This document shows positions 38,651-47,340 of a DNA stretch of 64,000 nt, one piece after another. Position 1 is the stretch's first letter, and each line of letters begins with the position of its first letter. The DNA comes from Citrobacter amalonaticus. Its GTDB lineage: Bacteria; Pseudomonadota; Gammaproteobacteria; Enterobacterales; Enterobacteriaceae. A program made the position numbers and the translations under genes. A model generated the notes under the pieces. It was not told the DNA's origin. It worked only from the letters and a program-made list of their open reading frames with translations, and did no database searches. The stretch is from the NCBI RefSeq assembly GCF_018252635.1, contig NZ_JAGTXM010000001.1, forward strand, positions 186,122-250,121, written 5' to 3'.

Positions 38651-39217
38651 ATGGCAACGTACTATAGCAACGATTTTCGTGCTGGTCTTAAAATCATGTT
38701 GGACGGCGAACCTTATGCGGTTGAAGCCAGCGAATTCGTTAAACCAGGTAAAGGTCAGGCTTTTGCGCGCGTGAAACTGCGTCGCCTGCTGACCGGTACT
38801 CGCGTTGAGAAAACCTTCAAGTCAACTGACTCTGCTGAAGGTGCTGACGTTGTAGATATGAACCTGACTTACCTGTACAACGACGGTGAGTTCTGGCATT
38901 TCATGAACAACGAAACCTTCGAACAGCTGTCCGCAGATGCTAAAGCGATTGGCGACAGCGAAAAATGGCTGCTGGACCAGGCTGAGTGCATCGTGACCCT
39001 GTGGAACGGTCAGCCTATCTCCGTGACGCCGCCGAACTTTGTTGAACTGGAAGTCGTTGATACCGATCCGGGTCTGAAAGGCGATACCGCAGGTACAGGC
39101 GGTAAGCCGGCAACGCTGTCTACTGGCGCAGTCGTTAAAGTGCCTCTGTTCGTTCAGATTGGCGAAGTGATTAAAGTGGATACGCGTTCAGGCGAATACG
39201 TCTCCCGCGTTAAATAA
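38651..39217 (+). CDS. efp: Elongation factor P
   Basis: The 188-residue protein has the modification site Lys34 in [11 protein letters not shown] and the three-domain tRNA-like fold. It relieves ribosome stalling at polyproline once beta-lysylated. All partner enzymes are nearby: epmB adjacent and epmA at 45.1 kb. Confidence 0.98.
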   Translation: MATYYSNDFRAGLKIMLDGEPYAVEASEFVKPGKGQAFARVKLRRLLTGTRVEKTFKSTDSAEGADVVDMNLTYLYNDGEFWHFMNNETFEQLSADAKAIGDSEKWLLDQAECIVTLWNGQPISVTPPNFVELEVVDTDPGLKGDTAGTGGKPATLSTGAVVKVPLFVQIGEVIKVDTRSGEYVSRVK

Positions 39218-39238
39218 TCCGCGTATTCTTATTGTATG

Positions 39239-39265
39239 GTGCAGCGTTTTGCTGCGCCATTATTT
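39239..39265 (+). terminator. Terminator after efp
   Basis: GGTGCAGC pairs with GCTGCGCC (one G.U) with a short loop, followed by ATTATTT. It lies about 20 bp after the efp stop. Confidence 0.6.
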
Positions 39266-39278
39266 CTCCAGGGCAGGA

Positions 39279-39413
39279 ATGATGAAACGTCTTCTCGGTC
39301 TTGTAACACTGGCTCTTCTCACCGCCTCGCTGCTGGCAGGCTGCAATACCGCTCGCGGCTTTGGTGAGGATATTAAGCATCTCGGCAATTCCATTTCCCA
39401 CGCTGCCAGCTAA
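39279..39413 (+). CDS. ecnA: Entericidin A lipoprotein (antidote peptide)
   Basis: The 44-residue pre-lipoprotein starts MMKRLLGLVTLALLTASLLA, has Cys22 in LLAGC, and its mature end NTARGFGEDIKHLGNSI is entericidin A. In the E. coli and C. freundii model EcnA counteracts the bacteriolytic EcnB. A second ATG directly follows the first; GCAGGA precedes them. Confidence 0.93.
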   Translation: MMKRLLGLVTLALLTASLLAGCNTARGFGEDIKHLGNSISHAAS

Positions 39414-39484
39414 TTTCTTCTTGTCGTCCTAAAAAGCGTCTATCTCCCGGCATTATTCGGGATCTTGTCTATGATTAAGTGGCA

Positions 39485-39491
39485 CTACACT
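39485..39491 (+). promoter_or_regulatory. Candidate sigma-S -10 element of ecnB
   Basis: CTACACT followed by AATAAC resembles the RpoS extended -10 (CTATACT) and lies 29 bp before the ecnB start. RpoS dependence of ecnB is established in E. coli; the exact site is inferred. Confidence 0.4.
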
Positions 39492-39520
39492 AATAACTCT
39501 GGCTAGAAAAGGAAGACGTT

Positions 39521-39667
39521 ATGGTTAAGAAGACAATTGCAGCGATCTTATCTGTATTGGTACTCTCCTCCGTGTTAACTGCATGCAATACCACGCGTGG
39601 CGTGGGTGAGGATATTTCCGATGGCGGTAACGCCATTTCGGGCGCAGCAACAAAAGCTCAGCAGTAG
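39521..39667 (+). CDS. ecnB: Entericidin B bacteriolytic lipoprotein
   Basis: The 48-residue pre-lipoprotein has Cys22 in LTAC and the mature sequence [19 protein letters not shown]. EcnB promotes lysis in stationary phase under high osmolarity. AAAGGAAG lies a few bases upstream. It is too short for a typical ORF cut-off and is supported by its homology to ecnA 108 bp upstream. Confidence 0.94.
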   Translation: MVKKTIAAILSVLVLSSVLTACNTTRGVGEDISDGGNAISGAATKAQQ

Positions 39668-39674
39668 CTCTCTG

Positions 39675-39709
39675 AACGGTACGACCGTGTTGTCGTGCCG
39701 TTAATTTTT
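39675..39709 (+). terminator. Terminator after ecnB
   Basis: AACGGTACGAC (39675) pairs with GTCGTGCCGTT (39692) with one G.U, followed by AATTTTT. It overlaps the 3' end of convergent ecnR. Confidence 0.75.
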
Positions 39710-40291
39710 CAGCTCAACCGGTGTCAGAAACGGTGAAAAACGATTATCCATATGTAGCTTCATGCGGATATTGCGTTTGTAGGTATAAACCGTTTTGCCA
39801 TGAATGCTGAGCGCACAAGCAATCGCGTTGTTACTTGCCCCTTCCATCCACATCGTCAGCACTTTCTCTTCCTGTGGCGTAAGTAGCGTCGAGGCATTGC
39901 CGGGCGCTTCGGATACCGAACCGCTCAGCAGGGCGCTGTGGATATTTTCTGCCAGCACCGCCAGAGAGACCTGCTTGGTTAATGACGCACAGACCGGGTA
40001 GCGCAGCGTCTCTACCATCACGCCTCCTGACTCCAGTAATATCAACGGACTGCCGCCGCAGGCGAGGAAGAATGGGGCAATGGACTGGGGCGACAGCGTG
40101 TCGTTGAGAAAACCGTATAAGTCTGCGATGACCAGGTGAGGTTTCCATTGCTGGATGTGCTCTTTAACCAGTAAGAGATTATTGAGGCCAGAGACCAGAA
40201 ACGACGCATTAAAGAGTTCGGAATGATTGAGCCATGCCTCGATCCCTGTGCGGGTGAAGTGGCAACGGTCAATCACTAATATTTTTAACAT
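39701..40291 (-). CDS. ecnR: EcnR/EntR, LuxR-type regulator of the entericidin locus
   Basis: The 196-residue protein has a response-regulator-like N-terminal half (MLKILVIDRCHFTRTGIEAW) lacking an obvious phospho-acceptor set. A C-terminal LuxR-type helix-turn-helix follows (LLTPQEEKVLTMWMEGASNNAIA...SIHGKTVYTYKRNI). A gene of this type adjoins ecnB in Citrobacter freundii (ecnR) but not in E. coli K-12. It is convergent to ecnB and divergent from gdx. Confidence 0.85.
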   Translation of the reverse strand: MLKILVIDRCHFTRTGIEAWLNHSELFNASFLVSGLNNLLLVKEHIQQWKPHLVIADLYGFLNDTLSPQSIAPFFLACGGSPLILLESGGVMVETLRYPVCASLTKQVSLAVLAENIHSALLSGSVSEAPGNASTLLTPQEEKVLTMWMEGASNNAIACALSIHGKTVYTYKRNIRMKLHMDNRFSPFLTPVELKN

Positions 40292-40405
40292 AGCGTTTTC
40301 GCATTCAGAAGTAAGGCAATTGGCTTCCTGACTTCAGAAAGCGTCCCATCATAGAGAAGTCGGATGAGTGCTGAATGCGCAAAATACGCTGCGAAATGCG
40401 CCTAA

Positions 40406-40442
40406 TTCAACCTTTTAGGCGTGGAACGCTAAAAAGGTTGAA
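40406..40442. repeat. Near-perfect 17-bp inverted repeat upstream of gdx and ecnR
   Basis: TTCAACCTTTTAGGCGT and ACGCTAAAAAGGTTGAA are inverted copies with a GGA loop. It lies in the divergent ecnR-gdx gap, 47 bp before the riboswitch. It could be an operator or a stable RNA hairpin; no known motif is recognised. Confidence 0.6.
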
Positions 40443-40488
40443 ATTCGCCGCCGCTCGGGCAAGAATGTTTTTTCCACCTTCAGCGTTG

Positions 40489-40529
40489 CAGGACGACCTG
40501 TTCACGCTTCTTTCATCGGGGACGGCCCC
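40489..40529 (+). promoter_or_regulatory. Guanidine-II (mini-ykkC) riboswitch of gdx
   Basis: Two small hairpins with ACGR loops, CAGG-ACGA-CCTG (40489-40500) and GGGG-ACGG-CCCC (40518-40529), are joined by a 17-nt linker. This is the defining architecture of the guanidine-II riboswitch. The second hairpin ends 8 nt before the gdx Shine-Dalgarno GGAG (40538), suggesting translational control. Confidence 0.92.
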
Positions 40530-40547
40530 ATTTCTCTGGAGCCTGAT

Positions 40548-40865
40548 ATGTCCTGGATAATCTTATTAATCGCCGGTCTGCTTGAAGTAGTTTGGGCTGT
40601 AGGTCTCAAATATACCCACGGTTTTAGTCGTTTGACGCCGAGTATCATCACCATTGCCGCGATGATCGTCAGTATGGCGCTCCTGGCGTGGGCAATGAAA
40701 ACGCTGCCCGTGGGCACTGCGTATGCCGTGTGGACCGGGATTGGCGCCGTCGGTGCCGCCATCACCGGTATTTTGCTGCTGGGTGAATCGGCCAATCCCA
40801 TGCGTCTGGCAAGTCTGGCGCTAATCGTCGTCGGTATTATCGGTCTGAAATTAAGCACCCACTAA
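40548..40865 (+). CDS. gdx: Gdx (SugE), guanidinium exporter
   Basis: The 105-residue SMR-family protein has four membrane helices and the conserved Glu13 in the first. It exchanges guanidinium for protons at the inner membrane, in agreement with the guanidine-II riboswitch upstream. Its stop overlaps that of convergent blc by 4 bp. Confidence 0.97.
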   Translation: MSWIILLIAGLLEVVWAVGLKYTHGFSRLTPSIITIAAMIVSMALLAWAMKTLPVGTAYAVWTGIGAVGAAITGILLLGESANPMRLASLALIVVGIIGLKLSTH

Positions 40866-41395
40866 TCGCCGGGTTGCTTTACCCAGATTAGCTTACTGAC
40901 ATCAAACCCTCCCCGGGTCGCGACCGCCAGCATCTGCTGCTTTATTTCGTCAGAAAGGGTTGGCGTGCGTGAGAGTATCCACAGGTAGTCGCGATCCGGT
41001 CCGCAAACCAGCGCGTGTCGGTACTCTCTGTCGAGCGCGATAACGTTATAGCCACCGTAGAACGGGCCGAAGAAAGAGACTTTCAGCGCGGCACGACTGG
41101 GGTCGCCGGTAAAATACGCTTTGCCCTCGCTTTTCTGCCACATCGCTCTGTCCGGATTCCAGCCTTTATTGATCACAGTGAGACCGCCGTCTTCGCGCAA
41201 ACTGTAGGTTGCCGTGACCTTTTCCAGTCCCCGTTCAAAGCGGTGATCAAAGCGGGCAATTTCGTACCAGGTTCCGAGATAGCGTTTTGCATCGAAATTA
41301 TTCACCACGGTGACGCCCTGTGGCGGGGTTGGGGTACTACAGGAGACCACCAGAAATGCAGCCGTCACAGCGGCAACAATGGGGAGCAGGCGCAT
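40862..41395 (-). CDS. blc: Blc, outer-membrane lipocalin
   Basis: The 177-residue lipoprotein has a lipobox with Cys19 (LVVSC) and the lipocalin motif [19 protein letters not shown]. It binds lysophospholipids at the outer membrane and is stress-induced in E. coli. In E. coli K-12 and C. freundii, ampC (with ampR in the latter) lies between blc and frdD; here only 106 bp separate the end of frdD from the start of blc. Confidence 0.96.
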   Translation of the reverse strand: MRLLPIVAAVTAAFLVVSCSTPTPPQGVTVVNNFDAKRYLGTWYEIARFDHRFERGLEKVTATYSLREDGGLTVINKGWNPDRAMWQKSEGKAYFTGDPSRAALKVSFFGPFYGGYNVIALDREYRHALVCGPDRDYLWILSRTPTLSDEIKQQMLAVATRGGFDVSKLIWVKQPGD

Positions 41396-41460
41396 AGGTT
41401 TATCCTTAGGGTGTTTTTCCTAAGTGTAGAACCTGAGGGAGAAAAAAAACGGTGGGGATG

Positions 41461-41494
41461 AAAAAACGCCCTCTTATCATCAGACAAGAGGGCG
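41461..41494 (-). terminator. frdABCD terminator
   Basis: On the - strand CGCCCTCTT and AAGAGGGCG form a 9-bp stem followed by TTTTTT, 7 bp after frdD. In E. coli the corresponding hairpin overlaps the ampC promoter and acts as its attenuator; here there is no ampC behind it. Confidence 0.9.
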
Positions 41495-41501
41495 GATTGC
41501 T

Positions 41502-41858
41502 TTAGACAGACAGAATGCCAATCGCCGTAACGACGGTCAGGATGGCAGCCAGACCGTAGAACACCCATTTGCCAGCCGGCACGTGGATTTTCAGATCATG
41601 CATCGCATGGTGCATACGGTGTAAGCCACACCACAGCGGCAGGACAATCATCAGGAACAGGAATGCGCGGCCGATGAAGCTCTGAGCAAATGCCAGTACG
41701 CGCTCATAGCTGAAGGCATCAGGAACAAAGCCCAGCGGCAGCATAATGCCTACCAGCAGGATCATCACTGGCGCAATGATTGCGCTCCACATACCGCCTG
41801 CACCAAACAGGCCCCAGAATACGGGTTCGTCAGAACGTTTTGGATTTGGATTAATCAT
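41502..41858 (-). CDS. frdD: FrdD, fumarate reductase membrane anchor
   Basis: The 118-residue protein has three membrane helices and starts [22 protein letters not shown]. With FrdC it anchors FrdAB and forms the menaquinol site. The ATG at 41858 is chosen by agreement with E. coli; an in-frame start 30 bp upstream lies inside frdC. Confidence 0.97.
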   Translation of the reverse strand: MINPNPKRSDEPVFWGLFGAGGMWSAIIAPVMILLVGIMLPLGFVPDAFSYERVLAFAQSFIGRAFLFLMIVLPLWCGLHRMHHAMHDLKIHVPAGKWVFYGLAAILTVVTAIGILSV

Positions 41859-41868
41859 CCCGGACTCC

Positions 41869-43008
<1,140 letters not shown>

Positions 43009-43009
<1 letters not shown>

Positions 43010-44793
43010 TACGCCTTCTCCTTCTTATCGGCTGCTTCCGCTTCCGCACCGTAAACACGTTTTGCAGGCGGCAGCGTGGTGATTTTCACGTCGCTATAGT
43101 CGAGGCGAGTCGTGCCATCAGCATCGCGGAAGGCGAGAGTATGTTTGAGGAAGTTGACGTCGTCACGCTCGGTGCAACCTTCGTCCAGACGTTGGTGAGC
43201 GCCACGTGATTCCTTACGGGCCAGCGCGGAGTGCGCCATACATTCAGCAACGTTCAGGCCATGACCCAGCTCAATGGTGTACAGCAGGTCGGTGTTGAAT
43301 ACGCTGGAGGTATCGGTGATACGAACGCGCTTGAAGCGCTCTTGCAACTCAGCCAGCTTGTCCACGGTTTTCTGCATGAGTTCCGGCGTACGGTAGATAC
43401 CGCAACCTTCTTCCATGGAGATCCCCATTTCGTCGCGGATCTTCGACCAGTTCTCGTTACCTTCCTGGTTAACCAGGTCTTTCAGACGCTGTTCAACGCC
43501 TGCAACCTGTGCGTCGAGCGCAGCGTCGTTTGCGGTGCCCGCTGTTGATGCACGCTCCATCGCTTGCTCACCTGCCAGACGGCCAAAGACCACCAGTTCA
43601 GCCAGCGAGTTGGAACCCAGACGGTTTGCACCATGCAGACCGACAGAAGAACATTCGCCAACGGCAAACAGCCCTTTGATGCGGGTTTCGCAGTTCTGAT
43701 CGGTTTCGATACCGCCCATGGTGTAGTGCGCGGTCGGACGAACCGGAATCGGCTCTTTCACCGGATCGACACCCACGTAAGCTTTTGCCAGTTCACAGAT
43801 GAACGGCAGACGTTCCAGCAGCTTCTTCTCACCCAGGTGACGCAGGTCAAGGTAAACCACATCGCCACGCGGCGTGGAGATCGTGTTACCTTTACGCCAT
43901 TCGTGCCAGAAGGCCTGAGAAACTTTGTCGCGCGGACCCAGTTCCATGTATTTATTTTTCGGCTCGCCCAGCGGTGTTTCCGGACCCATGCCGTAATCCT
44001 GCAGATAACGGTAGCCGTTTTTGTTGACCAGGATACCGCCTTCACCACGGCAACCTTCGGTCATCAGGATACCGGAACCCGGCAGGCCGGTCGGGTGATA
44101 CTGAACAAATTCCATATCACGCAACGGAACGCCGTGGCTGAGTGCCATACCCATACCGTCACCGGTTACGATACCGCCGTTGGTGTTATAGCGATACACA
44201 CGGCCTGCGCCGCCTGTTGCCATCACCACCGCGTTAGCACGGATCTGCACCAGCGTGCCTTCCATCATGTTCATCGCCACCAGGCCGCGAGCATGACCAT
44301 CATCGACCAGGATATCCAGTACAAAGTGTTCGTCAAAGCGTTGGATCTGTGGGAACTGCAAAGAAGTCTGGAACAGGGTGTGCAGCATATGGAAGCCGGT
44401 TTTATCTGCGGCAAACCAGGTGCGCTCAATTTTCATCCCGCCGAAGCGACGAACGTTGACGCTACCGTCTTCGCGGCGACTCCACGGGCAGCCCCATTGT
44501 TCCAGTTGGGTCATCTCGGTAGGACAGTGGTGGACAAAATAATCCACGACATCCTGTTCACACAGCCAGTCTCCGCCCGCTACCGTATCGTGAAAATGGT
44601 AGTCGAAGCTGTCATGATCCTGGGCGACAGCGGCTGAGCCCCCTTCGGCAGCAACGGTGTGACTGCGCATCGGGTACACTTTTGAAATCAGTGCGATTTT
44701 CGCATTAGGATTTGCCTGCGCTGCGGCAATTGCAGCGCGTAATCCCGCGCCACCGGCGCCTATAATGGCAAGATCGGCTTGAAAGGTTTGCAC
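43009..44793 (-). CDS. frdA: FrdA, fumarate reductase flavoprotein
   Basis: The 594-residue catalytic subunit binds FAD covalently through His45 ([12 protein letters not shown]) after the dinucleotide motif [10 protein letters not shown]. It reduces fumarate to succinate in anaerobic respiration. The GTG at 44793 is chosen because GGAGG ends 7 bp upstream and the product starts [15 protein letters not shown]; an ATG at 44877 lies upstream of the Shine-Dalgarno. The C-terminal tail is a few residues shorter than in E. coli. Confidence 0.98.
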
Positions 44794-44897
44794 GACATTC
44801 CTCCAGATTATTGTAATTTCGCCACCACAAATCTCGTAAAAGAGCCTGAAAAAGGTGTGTAGCGAACGTGTTTCCACTGCTCCTTTATAGGTACAAC

Positions 44898-44938
44898 AGT
44901 ATAGTCGTTGCTATGTGTGGGAAATTTGACGTGTTCGA
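44898..44938 (-). promoter_or_regulatory. frd promoter with FNR-type site
   Basis: On the - strand TATACT (44903-44898) is the likely -10. A degenerate FNR half-site pair (TCGAA-N4-TCAAA, 44925-44938) is centred about 41 bp upstream of the expected start point, as in the E. coli frd promoter. A second, better match (TTGAT-N4-ATTAA, 44971-44984) lies further up. Confidence 0.6.
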
Positions 44939-45115
44939 TTTTTTTAGCGTGTCAAAGGGGCGAATTATCATTGATTTTGATTAATTTAATTACTAAACCA
45001 TCCCTCGGCGCTTTTTTAACCCTTCAGCCGTGCTTGAGTATTCCTGAGCAAAATTTGTTTCATTGCGTCGTTACGAGTAGACTTCGTGCCCTTGTCTTAA
45101 ACTGGAGAAAGAACC

Positions 45116-46093
45116 ATGAGCGAAACGGCAACCTGGCAGCCGAGCGCGTCCATACCTAACCTGTTAAAACGCGCGGCAATTATGACGGAAATTCGTCGTT
45201 TCTTTGCCGATCGCGGAGTGCTGGAGGTTGAGACGCCCTGCATGAGCCAGGCGACGGTCACAGACATTCATCTGTTCCCGTTCGAAACGCGTTTCGTCGG
45301 CCCCGGTCATTCGCAGGGAATGAACCTCTATTTAATGACCAGTCCGGAATACCACATGAAACGTCTGCTGGTGGCAGGGTGTGGTCCGGTCTTTCAGTTG
45401 TGCCGTAGCTTCCGTAATGAAGAGATGGGACGTCATCATAACCCTGAGTTCACCATGCTCGAGTGGTATCGTCCACATTACGACATGTACCGATTGATGA
45501 ACGAAGTGGATGATCTGCTACAGCAGGTGCTGGAATGCCCGGCGGCGGAAAGCCTCTCTTATCAGCAGGCGTTCCAGCGTCATCTGGAGATTGACCCGCT
45601 CTCGGCGGATAAAACGCAACTGCGGGAAGTTGCCGCGAAGCTCGAGTTAAGTAACATTGCGGATACCGAAGAAGATCGCGATACCTTACTGCAACTGCTG
45701 TTTACGATGGGCGTTGAACCGCATATTGGCAAAGAGAAACCCACGTTCGTGTATCACTTTCCGGCAAGTCAGGCATCCCTGGCGCAGATCAGCACGGAAG
45801 ATCATCGCGTGGCGGAACGTTTTGAGGTTTACTTCAAAGGCATTGAGTTGGCGAATGGTTTCCACGAACTGACAGATGCGCGTGAACAGCAGCAACGTTT
45901 TGAACAAGACAATCGTAAGCGTGCCGCGCGTGGATTGCCACAGCAGCCTATCGATAACAATCTGATCGAGGCATTGAAGGTCGGAATGCCGGACTGCTCA
46001 GGTGTTGCGCTGGGTGTGGATCGTCTGGTGATGCTGGCGCTGGGCGCAGAAAGCCTCGCGGAAGTGATTGCTTTTACGGTGGACAGAGCCTGA
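45116..46093 (+). CDS. epmA: EpmA, EF-P beta-lysyltransferase (class II LysRS paralogue)
   Basis: The 325-residue protein is the catalytic core of class II lysyl-tRNA synthetase without an anticodon domain (motif 2 [21 protein letters not shown]; motif 3 [14 protein letters not shown]). It activates (R)-beta-lysine and attaches it to EF-P Lys34. It is divergent from frdA across 322 bp, which holds the frd control region. Confidence 0.98.
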   Translation: MSETATWQPSASIPNLLKRAAIMTEIRRFFADRGVLEVETPCMSQATVTDIHLFPFETRFVGPGHSQGMNLYLMTSPEYHMKRLLVAGCGPVFQLCRSFRNEEMGRHHNPEFTMLEWYRPHYDMYRLMNEVDDLLQQVLECPAAESLSYQQAFQRHLEIDPLSADKTQLREVAAKLELSNIADTEEDRDTLLQLLFTMGVEPHIGKEKPTFVYHFPASQASLAQISTEDHRVAERFEVYFKGIELANGFHELTDAREQQQRFEQDNRKRAARGLPQQPIDNNLIEALKVGMPDCSGVALGVDRLVMLALGAESLAEVIAFTVDRA

Positions 46094-46132
46094 TTAGCCG
46101 GGTTCCTTAATACCGCGTTCTCGCTTATATAT

Positions 46133-46174
46133 CCATATCATTTATAGATTATCGTTGTTCTATAAATGATATGG
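46133..46174. repeat. Perfect 16-bp inverted repeat after epmA
   Basis: CCATATCATTTATAGA (46133-46148) is an exact inverted repeat of 46159-46174 with a 10-nt loop. It lies 39 bp after epmA and about 100 bp before an AT-rich two-gene insertion. No U-tract follows, so it is not a standard terminator. Confidence 0.8.
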
Positions 46175-46276
46175 CTGATGATTTTCCGATATTATCTTCT
46201 TTGGGAGAAGGATCTCATTCGGGAAGAAATGTGAGATAGTATTTTGTTTATTTTATTAAATAAATGGAATGCTGTT

Positions 46277-46981
46277 ATGGATAACTTGATTTTTTGTAAG
46301 GTTGATGAGTATGGCTTCCCGCATTGGGATGGTTTCGATGCTTTTCGTTGGTTTGTATTGCCTACGGATTGGGACTTTATAACCGGCGACGCATATCTCT
46401 GGGTGTATAAAACGGCATGGCTTATACATCACCGTGATGTTATTAAGCAGTATGCTAAAGAAGCCGAAATTCCGGAGTTGCTGTTGGCCGGTGTTGCTGT
46501 ATCTGAAGTGGGCGGGATGCCAGAACGATTTAAAGGAATTGGGGTGTTGCAAGCAAAACAAGTTATTGATGAGATTGTCAGAGAGAAAAATAAATATTCC
46601 AATAAAACGTCTGTTGGCTCTATCGCTATTCAATTAGGTGTCGCAGCTCAAACACTAGGTATTGACCCTACTACGCTGGACCACTTTCAACAATTTCGAC
46701 TTGCTCAATGTTTATTAAACAATGATTTCAACATTCGCGTGGTTGCTTTCCATTTGCGAGATTTAATTCTCTATGATAATCCCGGTGCCAATACGGCTAT
46801 TCTTACTGACGAGCAAATTATACTAGCTGCATCTCGTTATAATAGAGGAGTTCAACGAAGCTCCGGGGATATAATAAATTCAACCCATGACCCGATAGGT
46901 GCTAAAACGCGTGAATACAGTGACTATGGGCGTCATCTTCTTCAAAAAAAACAAACCATTTTGAAGATATTGGAGGAAAGG
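46277..46981 (+). CDS. Lysozyme-like protein, candidate peptidoglycan-targeting toxin
   Basis: The 235-residue protein has no signal peptide. Its pattern LAGVAVSEVGG (Glu77), SVGSIAIQ (113-119) and ILAASRYNRG (Tyr188-Asn189-Gly191) recalls the E, G-Q and AYNAG motifs of lytic transglycosylases and phage-type muramidases. ATG at 46277 follows GGA by 9 bp; an upstream TTG at 46244 is weaker. The end is recalled as 46984 including the stop. The gene is AT-rich and is followed at once by a small membrane protein, like an effector-immunity pair. Both fold and role are inferred. Confidence 0.55.
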
Positions 46982-46984
46982 TAA

Positions 46985-47299
46985 ATGAACTGGAAGGTGT
47001 TCACCTTAGGATTTATTTGGTTTTGGTTGTCTATTTTTTGGATTGTGTTTTGTTCAGTTCAGGATAAAGAATGGTGGATAGGTGATGGTGACATAAAAAA
47101 CATTTGTGATCTAATGAATTATATTGAAAATGATGATACACGAGATGTTGGATACTTCTTTTCTCTCCCTGTTTTTTTTCCGGCAATCTATGCCATTCTG
47201 ATTAAAAAAAAGCGCTACTGGTTTATTTATGTCGTGACATTGGCTGTAACGGGGTACTGGTTATGGCAATTTGTCATCCGCTATCACTGGTGTTTTTAA
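46985..47299 (+). CDS. yjeO: YjeO-like (DUF2645-type) inner-membrane protein
   Basis: The 104-residue protein has three membrane segments (about 3-25, 57-75 and 80-100) with a charged loop DKEWWIGDGDIKNICDLMNY. Its size and its position before mscM match E. coli YjeO. It begins directly after the stop of the lysozyme-like gene, so the two are coupled. An immunity role against its neighbour is a hypothesis. Confidence 0.65.
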   Translation: MNWKVFTLGFIWFWLSIFWIVFCSVQDKEWWIGDGDIKNICDLMNYIENDDTRDVGYFFSLPVFFPAIYAILIKKKRYWFIYVVTLAVTGYWLWQFVIRYHWCF

Positions 47300-47335
47300 A
47301 TCAGAAGCCTCCCTCTGCAAGAGAAGGCTTCTGAT
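47300..47335. terminator. Bidirectional hairpin between yjeO-like gene and mscM
   Basis: ATCAGAAGCCT (47300) and AGGCTTCTGAT (47325) form an exact 11-bp stem. It separates convergent genes; T runs are short on both sides. Confidence 0.65.
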
Positions 47336-47340
47336 CTGCC

